Positions 46,401-58,284 of a stretch of 64,000 nt of DNA are shown here, in pieces. Both the position numbers and the translations under genes were made by a program. How positions within the stretch are numbered: position 1 is the first letter of the stretch; every line of letters begins with the position of its first letter. The stretch is from Euptelea pleiosperma (taxonomy: Eukaryota > Streptophyta > Magnoliopsida > Ranunculales > Eupteleaceae). The DNA is taken from contig CM068544.1 in the NCBI GenBank assembly GCA_035048495.1, forward strand, positions 15,556,138 to 15,620,137. Direction: 5' to 3'. A model generated the notes under the pieces. That model saw nothing but the letters and a program-made list of their open reading frames with translations. It was not told the DNA's origin and searched no databases.

Positions 46401-48151
46401 ACTTTTGGTTGATCTCTATTGCATGATGAAGGCTACACAAACCCAGTTGATGGACTTGCTGCTGGTTGATGGTGGCATCGGTGGACCTGTAATCAAAATC
46501 AGCATGTATATAGATGATCTTTGAGTACCTTTGGATTGTACTCGTTACCATGGACTGATCCAACCATTGAATGCTAGAACAACACCTTAGTGGACCTTGT
46601 TGGTGGAGCTGTATGGCATCTGGGCGTTGATGATGAGAGGCAGGCTGAAAGTGGTCGTTGCAGATGCATTGCCACGAACTACGATCGATGCTAGGGAGTT
46701 CTACTTGCTAAAATCACTATTTAAGGACTGGTTGTGTGTGACTGCGAGGGAAGCAGTTGCAAGCTATTTGAGTAGATGATCGAAGGTGATGAGGCAAGTG
46801 AACTGGCTGGGAATGGAGAAGCTAGTTGGCATTGGATTTTATCGTGGTGAGTAGAGGAGGAGGAGTTGCAGGCCATGGTAGATGTAGGGGAGGTGGTTGC
46901 ATGCTCCTAGAGATAAGCTTGAAGTTTTTGTACACAGGTGAGAGGGATAAGATAGGTTTCAGTTAAGGATTAGGGTTAGAGAATAGGGTGTTGCAGTGTG
47001 CGTTGGTCCAATAGGTTGCTAGTTAGTTAATAGAGAGAGGAAAGTGTGAGCTGAAGGTGTTAACTAATGGTTGGTGTAGGTGTCGATTGAAGGAGAGAGG
47101 TGCTGGACGTGCCCAAGAGGCGCGAGGGTAGGCTATGAGGTGTACATCACCTACACCCTCCTTGATGCACACTAGGGAGCTGCTTCATGTGCGTGACCGA
47201 AGAAAGGTGGGACTCGCTGGGGTCCATGCTGAAGACTACACCACGAGGCACCCACATGGAGGATGCTAGTCCAATGGATGTTTGGGCACTTCTATATTGG
47301 ACCAAGAAACTAAAAATCATCGTGGTTATCAGGTTTATAATAGTTAGTCCAAGGGTTGATATAGCCTAATGAGATTGTGAAATAATACACCCTATACTTG
47401 CCATCATATATAGAACTAATTAATCACCTACTATTCCTTCTTATTACCATGATTTTCCAAATTTATATTATATTCTCCCTCTACATATATATCTTCCACT
47501 ATTACTATTATGCTATTATATCTTATTAACCATCTAATACTACGATGATCTACGTTCCAATAATCTGACTTGACGCGTGGACGGATTAGGAGTATGGTGC
47601 AATGATCTGACTTGACGCGTGGACGGAACTAGGCATCTAGGGAGGTCCCACTGATATATTGACTTGGATGGACTATTACACTCGTTGAGGAAGCGAGGTC
47701 CACAATAAATGAGGCTTGCGAAATGAAAATCGACCACTGATAATTTCTAGCCTTCGAATCATGCGGTGTCTGCAGACCACGCGATCTATGGCCGATATTG
47801 GATATGCATCTAAGTGATCAACGGATCATTTGAGATGTCAGATATATTCAAAGAAGGACCACTTTCTAGAATGAGCTTGTAAGGTCAGATATCGTTGTTA
47901 GATTCTTCTATATTGAATCAAAGCCATCAGATCTTGTAGTCTTTGTAAACCACACTATCCAAGATCGAGGTGGATCCATAAATCCAACAAGGGCATAATT
48001 GAATGGTGCTGGAATTCACACACCAAAATAATAGCCCGATGAGTGATCTGCAATGGGTCAAAGCCCTAATATGAAGCCCATGGATCTCCAAATGGGCTCG
48101 AAGGTCTCCCATAGGGCCCGAAAAGCCGATTTGAAAATCTGGGGTATTACA
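43497..48151 (+). mobile_element. TG...CA-bounded LTR-like unit, non-coding
   Basis: It begins TGTCATGCCCTGGATTTCG and ends GGGGTATTACA, both recurrent LTR or large-derivative termini in plants. Flanks GGTAC and GGTGG agree in only three of five bases. Content: AT-rich (43760-45560), a GGGTCGAGTCGGGTCGG to GGCATGGCTTGGGCACGG degenerate tandem (45567-45700), then many 'GTTGGAT...GTGGTCTATGTAGACCAC' type phrases. No ORF over 90 codons and no domain recognised. It could be one solo LTR, a LARD, or two fused repeats. Confidence 0.4.
45567..45700 (+). repeat. GC-rich degenerate tandem (GTCGGG / GGCATGGCTTGG)
   Basis: A run of GAGTCGAGTCGGGTCGGG passes into seven or more imperfect GG(C/G)CA(C/T)GG(C/G)(C/T)T units of 10-12 bp. 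It stands out sharply from the AT-rich flanks. Confidence 0.7.
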
Positions 48152-51012
48152 GGTGGTTATTTCAAAAGCTTGGGGTTAGGCGACCCCTGACCAACTATAT
48201 CAAAAGATAGAAAACTAAAATAAAAATAAAAATATTAAAATAAATAAAAAATTAAAATAAAAGGATAATAAAAAATAATCACAGTTATTATTATTATTAT
48301 TAATATTTTTCGGAAGAAAAAAAGTTGAGCTAATACAATGCACCCACTTGCATAAGTTTTTAGGGTGCATTTGCTTGCATCTATTTTGTTAAGGAGTTTG
48401 CAAGGGCTTGGAACCCACTTGCAGGGCAATTCATTTGCACGCTTCCAACCAATCACTTGCAATCCCAAAATTGTGGCAAGTGAGTGCATTGCACTCAATT
48501 TGTTGTGAACCTTCAGGGCCCTGGTGAGGATTTGGATTAACTGGGTAGTTAGTTAGCTAGTTGCTTTCATAGTTATTTTTGTTAGTGGTCTCATTGGGAG
48601 GTGCACAAAGTTTTTTTTTCTCAGATAGTTGAGATTTTATTTCTTGGTTGACGTTTAAACCTAGTGGTTTATTCTTTGAATTCTATTCTTATTTCAATTC
48701 TTTATTCAATTAAGTTTAACTTTGTATTAATCTAGCATAAATGAGATGATTTAAAAATTCTCGTGATGTATTAGGATTTGATTCTTAGATAACGCTTTGA
48801 AATTTGTGCACATACAAAGATTTTCTGGTGTAAGAATTTGATAGCACGAGAAACCTAAAGGTAAAGAGTATGTCGTATGTTAACTACCAAAAAAAAGGTA
48901 ATTTAGTAATACCCCCTGTTATTAAAAACAAATTCGTATTACCCCCCTGAACTTTTGAATTGAGGCAAAAACCCCTTTGACCAGATCCAATCGTAGTTGA
49001 CTCATGCAAGAAGCCATGTGACCGTTACAACCGACATAAAATGACCATTTTGCCATTTATCTTTTTTTTTTTATCTTTTAAGCTTGCCCTTTATCCTCTC
49101 ACGCAGAAGCACCAATAACAACAATCAAGTTAATAACAAAAAAAGCCGGAAGCACCAATAAGAGCAATCAAGTTCAACGCATCGACTGCAACAGTCTGAG
49201 ATTGATCGCAAGGAGGAATCTTCAGGGGGTTCAGAGAATTGGGTTTTGCTTTCTATTCCTGTGGATTTGATGATTCGAAGACACTTAATTGACAATCAGT
49301 TTGGAAGGATCTCTAAGCATTATATTCTAGGTGAATATTTGAGTGGAGCTTATCCACCATTGTTTGATAAGGATAAGAGCCGGTTATTTGAGTGGAGCTT
49401 ATCCACCATTCCCGCGTATTTTCTTGTCCATATAATGGCCTGAGCTTAGCCTAGGCTTGTATTTAAAGGTCGGATGGTACGAGACAAGAGTAACACCGGG
49501 ATGGTGATATTAGGGCACCGCCATCAGTTCATTACATTTCTTCCCATGCATTTTTCTTTCTTTTTGGTGGATGAAATTGAAATTAAGATAAATACAAATT
49601 ACAAAGATGCAAGAATGTCGACCATGAAGGTCATCTCTTATGAACAATAACAAGGATTGATGGGGATTGTATGGGTGTGTGACTAAGTTTTAAAAGATTC
49701 GGGAATGCCGACCATGAAGCTCATCTCTTATGAATAGTAACAATGATTGATGGGGAGTCTGGGTACATTAAAATTTTAAAAAATTTGTATTATAAAATTC
49801 GCGAGTTGACTCAACCCAGTTGACTCGGTCAAGTTCTCTAGTCGACTCAACCAAGTTTCCAAATTGCAACTTGGCGAGGCTTACAAATCTGAGTTTGTAC
49901 GCCGAAGCAACTCGAAATACAATCGAGTCGAATCCACTCGATGACTTGGGAGTCGACTCGGCAAGTCATCATTAAATTAATTATTAAATATTTAAATATG
50001 TAAAAAATCATCTTTATTAAAGAAACTTTCAAAAATTATAAACATAGATCAAATACTAAAAACATTTAGATTGGTCGAATCCACTAATCATGTTGATTTT
50101 TGGTTTGTAGGTCCATATAGGGATTGGGCAAACATCCATACGGTCATCGTCCTCTAAGAGTATACCATGTGGCTCGTATTGTGGGTGTCATCGGCCTCAA
50201 TGATAGTCCGTTGTCACCCAACTCACTGACTCATTTTCACCAGGTACCCCAATGTTTTTTGCAACGTACCTATGTGCTTTTTGCTTTTGTAATAAATATT
50301 CAAAAGCGAAAAAAACTTAAAAACACTAACTTCGGTACATGGCAAAAAGCACTGGAGCTTAGTTAAGTTTGAATACAACGAAAGATCGAATTGGGAAAAG
50401 TTCGAGTATAATTCGGTTCGGAATTTAAAAATCCAATAAATAAATCGGCTAAAAATTCACAATTGCATTTTATTCGTTTTAATTTAGCCACAATCCAAAA
50501 TATAATGTGTGTAAGATAATTGTATATACAACTTAATGATCCTTGAATGAAATACTAGATCAATAACTCAATCAACCCCAATATTGTTGGGTTGGACCAT
50601 TGGCTCGACCCAATCCATTGTTTGATAAGTATAAGAGTCGGTTATAACGTCATGATTGCCACCCAATTGATTGGTCATGTAGTCCAAGGTTTTCTTGTCC
50701 GTATATTGGCCTGAGCTTAGCCTAGGCTTGTATTTAGAGGTCGGATGGTACGGGACAAGAGCGACACCGAGATGGTGATTACTGATTAGAGCATTTCTTC
50801 CCAAGCAATGTGACGAGGACGGATACTTAAAAATCTAAAGAAAGATATTGGGTGCTATAGTCAATAATCACGCTAATTATTACAATTAAATTTGTCAGGA
50901 AAAATTAAGCATATCATTTGGACGTCCATATCAGGTATAGTAAAAAGTACTGTTCGACGGGAAGCCGCACAATTATGAACTTGGGATTGTTGAATTGAGT
51001 CCTAACTCTTGA
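48152..51012. other. AT-rich intergenic DNA with local repeats, no gene seen
   Basis: Two repeat relations are visible. A block of about 160 bp at 49356-49516 recurs at 50617-50781 (shared GCCTGAGCTTAGCCTAGGC and GGTCGGATGGTACG). A unit of about 55 bp beginning GAATG(T/C)CGACCATGAAG recurs in tandem at 49612 and 49702. A phrase of about 27 bp ending GTGGAGCTTATCCACCATT is duplicated at 49333 and 49384. 50075-50190 is a single copy of the DNA-element end described at 53733. ORFs are short and unrecognised. Confidence 0.5.
49356..50781 (+). repeat. Direct repeat pair, about 160 bp, 1.26 kb apart
   Basis: 49356-49516 and 50617-50781 share TTGTTTGATAAG(G/T)ATAAGAG, TTTTCTTGTCC(A/G)TATA and TAGCCTAGGCTTGTATTTA in the same order. 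This suggests a segmental duplication or two remnants of one repeat family. No coding signal is seen. Confidence 0.7.
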
Positions 51013-51264
51013 GGAAATTTGAAATTATTGCTAACACTAATAGAAACTTTCACTTTAAAATTACTAGTGGGCTCTCCATGTGCAAGTGAGTGATTTTAGG
51101 GGCTTTTTGGAAGATTCGTTTGGAGGTGTGAATCCATAAATTGTTACAACTCAAGGCACAATTAGAAAATCAAAATTCTGAAGTTGTCTGTGTAGAATAG
51201 ATGTGTAGCTTTTGCAAAACATCATGTCATAATTTTTTTCTCCAAATTTAAAATATTTTTTTGA

Positions 51265-52098
51265 TAAATATAGAGTATATAAAAGAGACAACAACCTAGA
51301 AAATACAAATAGAAGCCTAGAAGGTTGAGATGACCTGCAAAGGACTAAAGAATATAAAACAAAGAAAAAGGGAACAATCCTTACTTACGTCCACTTCCAC
51401 AAAAGACAATGAAAATGAATAAAAAAAATAACGCTTCCTAACAATCATCTCTAAATCAAAGGAGATCCTGACGACAAAGGAGATCTTCAAATAACATACC
51501 TTTGTACTTTGAAAAAACTTTAGACCACTGATACATCAAATCCTTGATGTTGAGAATAACTGAGACCATTGCTTCTTCCTTGCTTTCAATGGCTCTTCGA
51601 TATCTCTCCTTTCAAAGGCCCCAACAAATCGCAAACAGAAGCATCCGTCACAACACACACCATCTAGAAGAAAACACATTCATATGCCAACAAGAAACAA
51701 GGTCCAATAATGACCTAGACATTACCCAACAAACCCCAAAGTCAGCCGAAAATGAATTTCAAACTTTCCTAGCAAACTCAGAGTGAAGAAAAAGATGGTG
51801 CACTTGTTCTCCACATGTTTGCACATCTAACAATAGTTAACGATAATCATCATTCTATGAGTTAAAAGTTTAGGATTTTTGGTCTAATGGGTTTTGAACA
51901 CAAGACCTCTTGGGGTTTTAATTAAAGATCTTTGGAGATTTTTTGCTTTAGCCTTTTGGAGCCAAAATGCTTTTGCCTTTTGGAACCAAAACTTTATAAG
52001 TTGAATTAAAATTTTTGAGGGAAATTTTTGGTTGTCTTTTACTTTTCCTTACAAACCTTTAATCCCATATTGGTTATGAGGACTCTCATTCTTACCTA
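51265..52098 (-). mobile_element. 5'-truncated LINE (L1-type) 3' end
   Basis: This is the reverse complement of 55640-56482, with its 3' end (TTTATCAAAAAAAT in sense) at about 51265. The arm contains the counterpart of the coding tail described for the right copy, here with stops. 5' truncation is the usual result of LINE insertion by target-primed reverse transcription. Confidence 0.6.
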
Positions 52099-52330
52099 TA
52101 TATATATATATATATATGAGTTTTGAACCATAAACGAGCGCGTAGTCCGTGGTCCTTGGTCCTTGGTCTTTGGTCTTTAGACTTGGACTTTGGACTTTGA
52201 ACTTGGATGGACATGGATATGGATATGGACTTTAAAGTCAAACATTATTTTGACCGTTGGTTTTTCGCACATGGTTTTATGCTTAATATTCAAAACATTT
52301 TGTAACCGATATGGATTTTATTACATTAAA

Positions 52331-53080
52331 GTTGTGACCGTTTTGGATCATTAATTTCAAATTTCCCCACTCAGTTATTTCCTTTCTCATGGTTCACTCT
52401 ACTCGCTATCAAAACTATGAGATGGGGTGGGGACTGCCATAGACTTTGGTTACAAATCTCTATTTAAAAAGTGTACTAATTATTAAAATTATCACCAATA
52501 TGCCAGTAATGTACATCAATGATAACATAAATGTTTTCAACTGTATTTCGTTGTTCCACCACAGCACCTTCGATATTGTGCATATGGAGTGTATATGTAC
52601 TATTATTAGGTCTCATTGGCCTTAAATGGCCCTTTTGACCATTGAGAAACAACTTTTACAAGATTTGGACTCTTTATTGGAGTTTCACGTGTAGTTGGGA
52701 GTTTTGGGACCCATCTCAAAGATTTTAATTTAAAGATGTAAATGGAATCTATTCCCCCACTTCTTTTCTTTATTAATACTATTATTCATGTTTCACATGA
52801 GTGATTGTACGGGCCTTTTGGAAGAAGTCAAAATAATAAGGTTTCAACTTTCAACCCAAAAGATAATTTGAAAGATTAATTTGGAGGGGCGAATCTGTAA
52901 ATTGTGACAACTCACGGCACGGTTATAAAATCAAAATTCTGAAGTTCACCACGTAGAATAGATATGTAGTTATTAAGAAGTTGTTCTGTTAATTTTGATT
53001 TAGGTAGTTATAAGGATATATTTTGAAAATATGGGAGAAATGGCATAAGAAGAAATTAAGTGGTTAAAAGGGATTGTTTG
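52331..53080 (+). repeat. Repeat block, direct copy of 56716-57440
   Basis: The shared order includes TTCAAATTTCCCCACTCA, GAGATGGGGTGGGGACTGCC, TTGTGCATATGGAGTGTATA, GTACGGGCCTTTTGGAAG and AATTGTGACAACTCACGGC. Part of the same unit also occurs at 51060-51250 and inverted at 56490-56690. No gene is visible. I take it for an uncharacterised interspersed repeat into which the LINE inserted. Confidence 0.65.
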
Positions 53081-53732
53081 CAAATCTATACTACTTCTAA
53101 ATGTCGGTATCCTGAAAAAACTTTTTTTCACTATTTTATCCCTATTTTACCGACTCTACCCTTTCATCCATCTTTTTTTACCAAAGATACCCTTACACAA
53201 AAGGTTAACAACTTAACCTTCTCTCACGTTTTGTCTGTGTCACTTCCTCCCCTATTTAGCTTTTTTCAAAATATTAATTAGGCATTAACTATCTGAATTG
53301 ATCAACCCTGGTACACTTCAATCCCGCCGCTTCAAAACTTTGTGGTGGTTAAACGAGGTATATGTGGTGTGTGATAATTGGGTACATGATCGCTGCTTCA
53401 AAAATTTTCTCGGGACCCCCTTTGGTACACCACCTCAGTTGCCACGTACAATAACCTTGCTTTGGGAGGAAAGTGAGACTGTTGTGTCACACTAGAGCAC
53501 CTGTCCTCACAAGCGGCACGAAGTATGAAAGAAGATGTATTATTGTTTCCCTACCTAAAATATTCTGTCAGCGATCACAATATTGAAGTGTCACTAGAGA
53601 TGGTGACATGTTGCACTCAAGGGCGGACGAGGCTTAGCCTTGTATAGGAAGGAAGTGGGAAAGAATATTAAGAAAAGGGTCGAGCTCCGTTGACAGATCT
53701 TAAATGATAGGTATCTGTACAGGGACACATTA

Positions 53733-55215
53733 ATATAAGACACGTGGCACATTATTACAGGACTCTGACCGTATGGATGTCTGTCCTATCCCATGGTGGA
53801 CCTACAAACCAAAAATCAGCCTGATTAGTGATTTATAATAATATGATGTATTATTATAATAAAAATATATATTATAATATATATAATACTATGTAATATA
53901 TAACATATAATAAAAATTTATTATACGAAAAATTACTTAAAAGAAAATAAATTTTAAATAATTTACAAAAAAGAATACAACTTTTCTCAAATCCCAAAAA
54001 AGTAACTAAACGCCCTTTAAAAGGGCGTTTCATTACTTGTCACATCTTTATCTAGAAAACGCCCTTTTAAAGGGCATCTGTCAGTGAAAAACGTCATTTT
54101 AAAGGGTGTTTTTCAGAAACAAACGCCTTTTTAAAAAACATCTGTCAGGTTCTGATTGCCGTCTGACAACTGACAGACATTATTTTAAATGGCGTCTGTC
54201 AGTGAAAAACACCCTTTTAAAGGACGTTTTTCACTGACAGACGCCCTTTAAAAGGGCGTTCGGCCGTTGGGAACTGTTACTACCAAAAATGCCACTTCGA
54301 CAAATGAAAAGATCTGAGGTATACCCTGTTAAAACCTCCCAAATTCTCACAGTTGAGATCAACCCATGAAAATAAGTCAAATCCAACAGCTATAAATCAC
54401 TAATCAGGCTGAGTTTTGATTTGCAGGTCCACTTAGGGATTGGCCAAACATCCATACGGTCAGAGTCCTCTAAGAATGTGCCACGTGGCTAATATTGTGT
54501 CCTGTAACACCGGAGCCTGAGCCCAAAAAATCTGGGAACCCCAATTTTTACTCCCATTTTGGTGTACCCAGAAGATGAATCAATGGCTGATTTTTGGTGA
54601 GGATGATCTCTATGGTGAGTAGATCATCCTCACAAAAATTCAAATCATTCTGGTATTCGTAGACTGGTTTAGAAGTTGAGGAATTATAGGCCGTCGATTT
54701 TTACTGTGTTTGCCAAAATGGGGGTCCCCCAAGCCCCACCAAAAAAAAAAAAAACTAGAAAAAAAAAATAATAATAATAATAACATACCTGAGTTTTAAT
54801 CGGAGGAGGCCGCGTTGAAGGACTCGATCGGAGAAAGGAGGCCACACGTGATGAGACCGCCGGAGAGAAATGGGAGAGTTCGCCGAAGAAAGCAGAGAGA
54901 GAGGAGAGATGGTGGGAGAATAGATGAAAATGACTTAAGAGGAATTTAAGTCGTCGCCTGACAGACGCCCTTTGAAAGGGCGTTTATTCCATAAAAATGT
55001 TTTTTAAAAAACCATTTTTCAGGAATAAACGTTATTTCAAATGGCGTCTGTCAGGCGTGTCAGCCATCAATCAATCGTTAGTCAGTCGTCGACTAATTCG
55101 ACTGACAGCCTGACGTTTAGTTTTCTTTTTTGGGATTTGAGAAAAGTATTTTTCTTTTTTGTAAATATTTTAAAATTTATTTTCTTTTAAGAAATTTTCA
55201 GTTTATTATATTATA
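53733..55215. mobile_element. Palindrome-array DNA elements (MULE/MITE-like), interlocked
   Basis: Two inverted-repeat pairs are visible. Pair 1: 53733-53843 (CACGTGGCACATTATTACAGG, then CTGACCGTATGGATGTC) against 54391-54502. Pair 2: 53905-54020 (CAAATCCCAAAAAAGTAACT) against about 55110-55210. Between them run short palindromes GCCCTTTTAAAGGGC and variants, each bordered by CTGTCAG/CTGACAG (54003-54270, 54955-55045). Order 1L-2L-1R-2R is interlocked, not nested. An internal phrase at 54551-54710 (ATTTTGGTGTACCC, then GGCTGATTTTTGG) recurs at 60000-60130. No transposase is present, so the elements are non-autonomous; class assignment is uncertain. Confidence 0.55.
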
Positions 55216-55639
55216 TAATATATTATATTTATATCTAATATATATATAAGATTAGACATTATATAATATATTATATGTATATCTAAACTGTATAAAAATA
55301 TTCAAGGTACACGTGGCAGTCTGAAAACATGTATGTATAATTTTATACAATGCAATGCGATACACCGAATCAGATGCAACAGCCACCATCATTTGCACAA
55401 ACAAATGCACATAATCAATTTTTACACGTGATTTGTTGAGTTCGTTCAAACATCATACATTAGAATTTGCGAGCATTGAATGCGCGCGTATTCAAAGTGC
55501 GCACGTCAAAAAACACACATAAAAAAAACAAACGTAGCCTAAAATATATTAGTTTGCATAGTTGTGCCCATTGGGCACAAAACTTGGGATGCCTAAGGGC
55601 TCTACCCTTATGGTTCAAAACTCATATATATATATATAT

Positions 55640-56482
55640 ATAGGTAAGAATGAGAGTCCTCACAACCAATATGGGATTAAAGGTTTGTAAGGAAAAGCAA
55701 AAGACAATCAAAGATTTCTCTCCAAAATTTTAATTGAACTTATAAAGTTTTGGCTCCAAAAGGCAAAAGCATTTTGGCTCTAAAAGGCAAAAGCAAAAGA
55801 TCTCTAAAGATCTTTAGTTGAAACCCTAAGAGGTCCTGTGTTCAAAACCCATTAGACCAAAAATCCAAAACTTCTAACTCACAGAATGATCATTATCGTT
55901 AACTATTGTTAGATGTGCAAATATGTGGAGAATAAGTGCACTATCTTTTTCTTCACTCTGAGTTTGCTAGGAAAGTTTGAAATTCATTTTCGGCTACTTT
56001 GGAGTTTGTTGGGTAATGTCTAGGTTGTTATTGGACTTTGTTTCTTGTTGGCATATGACTGTGTTTTCTTCTAGATGGTGTGTGTTGTGACGGATGCTTC
56101 TTTTTGTGATTTGTTGGGGCCTTTGGAAGGAGAGATATCAAAGAGCCATTGAAGGCAAGGAAGAAGCAATGGTCTTAGTTATTCTCAACATCAAGGATTT
56201 GATGTATCAGTGGTCTAGAGTTTTTTCAAAGTACGAAGGCATGTTATTTGAAGATCTCCTTTTTCGTTGGGATCTCCTTCGATTTAGAGATGATTATTAG
56301 GAAGGGTTATTTTTTTATTCATCTTTTTTTGTCTTTTGTGGAGGCGGATGTAAGTAAGGATTGTTCCCTTTTTCTTAGTTTTATATTCTTTAGTCCTTTG
56401 TAGGTCATCCGACCTTCTAGGCTTCTATTTGTATTTTCTAAGTTGTTGTCTCTTTTATATACTCTATATTTATCAAAAAAAT
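55640..56482 (+). mobile_element. 5'-truncated LINE (L1-type) 3' end with residual ORF
   Basis: The frame at 56094-56297 ends with CWGLWKERYQRAIEGKEEA, then LFEDLLFRWDLLRF. This is the typical C-terminal tail, after the zinc-binding domain, of plant L1 reverse transcriptases (W-[IL]-W-KERN-[x]-R pattern). A T-rich 3' UTR (TAGTTTTATATTCTTTAGTC, TTTGTATTTTCTAAG) and TTTATCAAAAAAA at 56470-56482 complete the known 3' structure. The polymerase and endonuclease domains are missing. Confidence 0.7.
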
Positions 56483-56715
56483 ATTTTAAATTTGGAGAAA
56501 AAAAATTATGACATGACGTTTTGCAAAAGCTACACATCTATTCTACACGGACAACTTCAGAATTTTGATTTTCTAAATGTGCCTTGAGTTGTAACAATTT
56601 ATAGATTCACACCTCCAAACTAATCTTCCAAAAAGCCCCTAAAATCACTCACTTGCACATGGAGCCCACTAGTAATTTTAAAGTGAAAGTTTCTATTAGT
56701 GTTAGCAATAATTTC

Positions 56716-57440
56716 AAATTTCCCCACTCATTTATTTCCTTTCTCATGGTTCACGCTAGTCCCTATCAAAACTATGAGGTGGGGTGGGGATTGCCATAGA
56801 CTCTGGTTACAAATCTCTATTTAAAAATTGTACTAATTAAAATTTTCACCAATATGCCAGTAATGGACATCGATGATAACATAATTGTTTCCAACTGTAT
56901 TTTGATGTTCCACCAAAGCACCTTCGATATTGTGCATATGGAGTGTATAGGTACTATTGTTAGGTCTAATTGGCCTTAAATGGCCCTTTTGATCATTGAG
57001 AAACAACTTTTACAAGATTTGGACTCTTTTTTGGAGTTTCATGTGTAGTTGGGAGTTTTGGGACACATCTCAACGACTTTAATTTAGAGATGTAAATGGA
57101 ATTTGTTCCCCCACCTCCTTTCTTTATTAATACTATTCTTCATGTTTCACGTGAGTGATTGTACGGGCCTTTTGGAAGAAGTCAAAATAATAAGGTTTCA
57201 ACTTTCAACCCAAAAGATAATTTGAAAGATTAATTTGGAGGGGCGAATCTGTAAATTGTGACAACTCACGGCACGGTTATAAAATCAAAATTCTGAAGTT
57301 ATCGACCACGTAGAATAGATGTGTAGTTATCAAGGAGTTGTTTTGGAAGTTTTGTTAATTTTGATTTAGGTAGTTATAAGGATTTTAAAAATATGGGAGA
57401 AATGGCATAAGAAGAAATTAAGTGGTTAAAAGGGATTGTT
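56716..57440 (+). repeat. Repeat block, direct copy of 52331-53080
   Basis: Co-linear with 52331-53080 with few substitutions and small indels, for example TTTTGGAAGTTTTGTTAATTT where the other copy reads TTCTGTTAATTT. Lies immediately right of the inverted arm. No gene. Confidence 0.65.
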
Positions 57441-57608
57441 TGCAAATATAGATAAAATGGTATTGTAGTTAAGTTAGTGATAACGAAGGGTCTGTATTGA
57501 AAATATAATTAATTACATTAGAAGTAATTAAGTAGTTTAATAAGGCCGTTTTTCAACTAAGTAAGCTTTTTGAGACCAAAATATTTTATCACGCTCTAGG
57601 AACTTGCC

Positions 57609-57780
57609 TTTTTTTACTTGTCTGAGCACTTCCACCGAGAGGCGTGGATTCCAACAATCCAGTGGTGGTTATGCTTTGGCAAAAGTGAATCCAGTGAATG
57701 CCAACTCAGCACCTGCAACCACCGTTGGATTCTCGGAATCCATGCCTCTCGGTGGAAGTGCCGAGAGAAGTAAAAAAAAA
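57609..57780 (+). ncRNA. Long imperfect hairpin, pre-miRNA-like
   Basis: 57616-57669 pairs with 57719-57772 over 54 positions with about nine differences from perfect complementarity, several of them G:U compatible. An uninterrupted 18 bp helix is formed by GCACTTCCACCGAGAGGC and its complement. The loop is about 49 nt. T- and A-runs flank the arms and extend the pairing. The size and stem quality resemble a plant miRNA precursor, but a small MITE is equally possible, and I recognise no known miRNA family in it. A GAAAAG|GTAAGTATGG donor-like site follows at 57808. Confidence 0.35.
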
Positions 57781-57899
57781 CAAGTCTCGGGAGCCCGACC
57801 CAGAAAAGGTAAGTATGGTGAAAAAGTATTTAATGAATTTTCTTTTTAGAAAGGCGTTTAATGAACTAACATGTGCTTAGGTGAACGTCGTGTAGTAAA

Positions 57900-58284
57900 C
57901 CCAAGTTTTGGCTTTAAAATATTAATAGATAGATAGAAAATAAAGTCTATACCATGTTAGTACTCCGATTATCTTAATCTGTCCAGCAATTCCAGACGAA
58001 CTGGCCTAGCTTTCCTTCCTTGTCCGCCAGTAGTTCGTGTGTCATTACCAGCAGCCCCTTGATGCTATTGCGCAGTGAAAATGGCTTGTGATTTGTCCAT
58101 GCCTGAGTTCTTGCCAATGGGCTTATCTCGTTCTTCCTTCCCTTGATGTGCTTTCTTTTCGGAGAACCTCTCCTTAGAATAGAGTTTCTCTATCTCCACG
58201 CTGGTCCTTTTTCGGGATATCTATCCCTTGTCGTTTCTCGAGCTAACTCGCCAACGTGCTGTATATGTTCTCACCCATGATTTT
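57900..58284. other. Intergenic, possible old coding fragment on minus strand
   Basis: Minus-strand translation of 58020-58240 gives a charged stretch (ISRKRTSVEIEKLYSKERFS, KKAHQGKEERDKPIGKN) interrupted by stops. I do not recognise the family. It might be a captured or decayed exon, or chance. Nothing else is seen. Confidence 0.2.

Larger units (their letters stand above)
51013..56715. repeat. Large foldback: 1.1 kb inverted arms around 3.5 kb
   Basis: Left arm 51013-52133 and right arm 55611-56715 are reverse complements, from ATTATTGCTAACACTAATAG at the outer edge to the (TA)n run and GAGTTTTGAACCATAA at the inner edge. Each arm contains a LINE 3' end. To the right of each locus lies the same 0.7 kb block in direct orientation (52331-53080 and 56716-57440), so a simple inverted duplication does not explain the whole arrangement; a block inversion after duplication fits better. 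Confidence 0.75.

Noticed and set aside
43497..48151. Calling this unit a solo LTR outright
   Set aside because: Only three of five flanking bases agree and no second copy is in the window, so it is left as LTR-like.
57604..57849. 81-codon ORF across the hairpin
   Set aside because: The frame follows the inverted repeat; no domain, and the reading frame is explained by the arm sequence.
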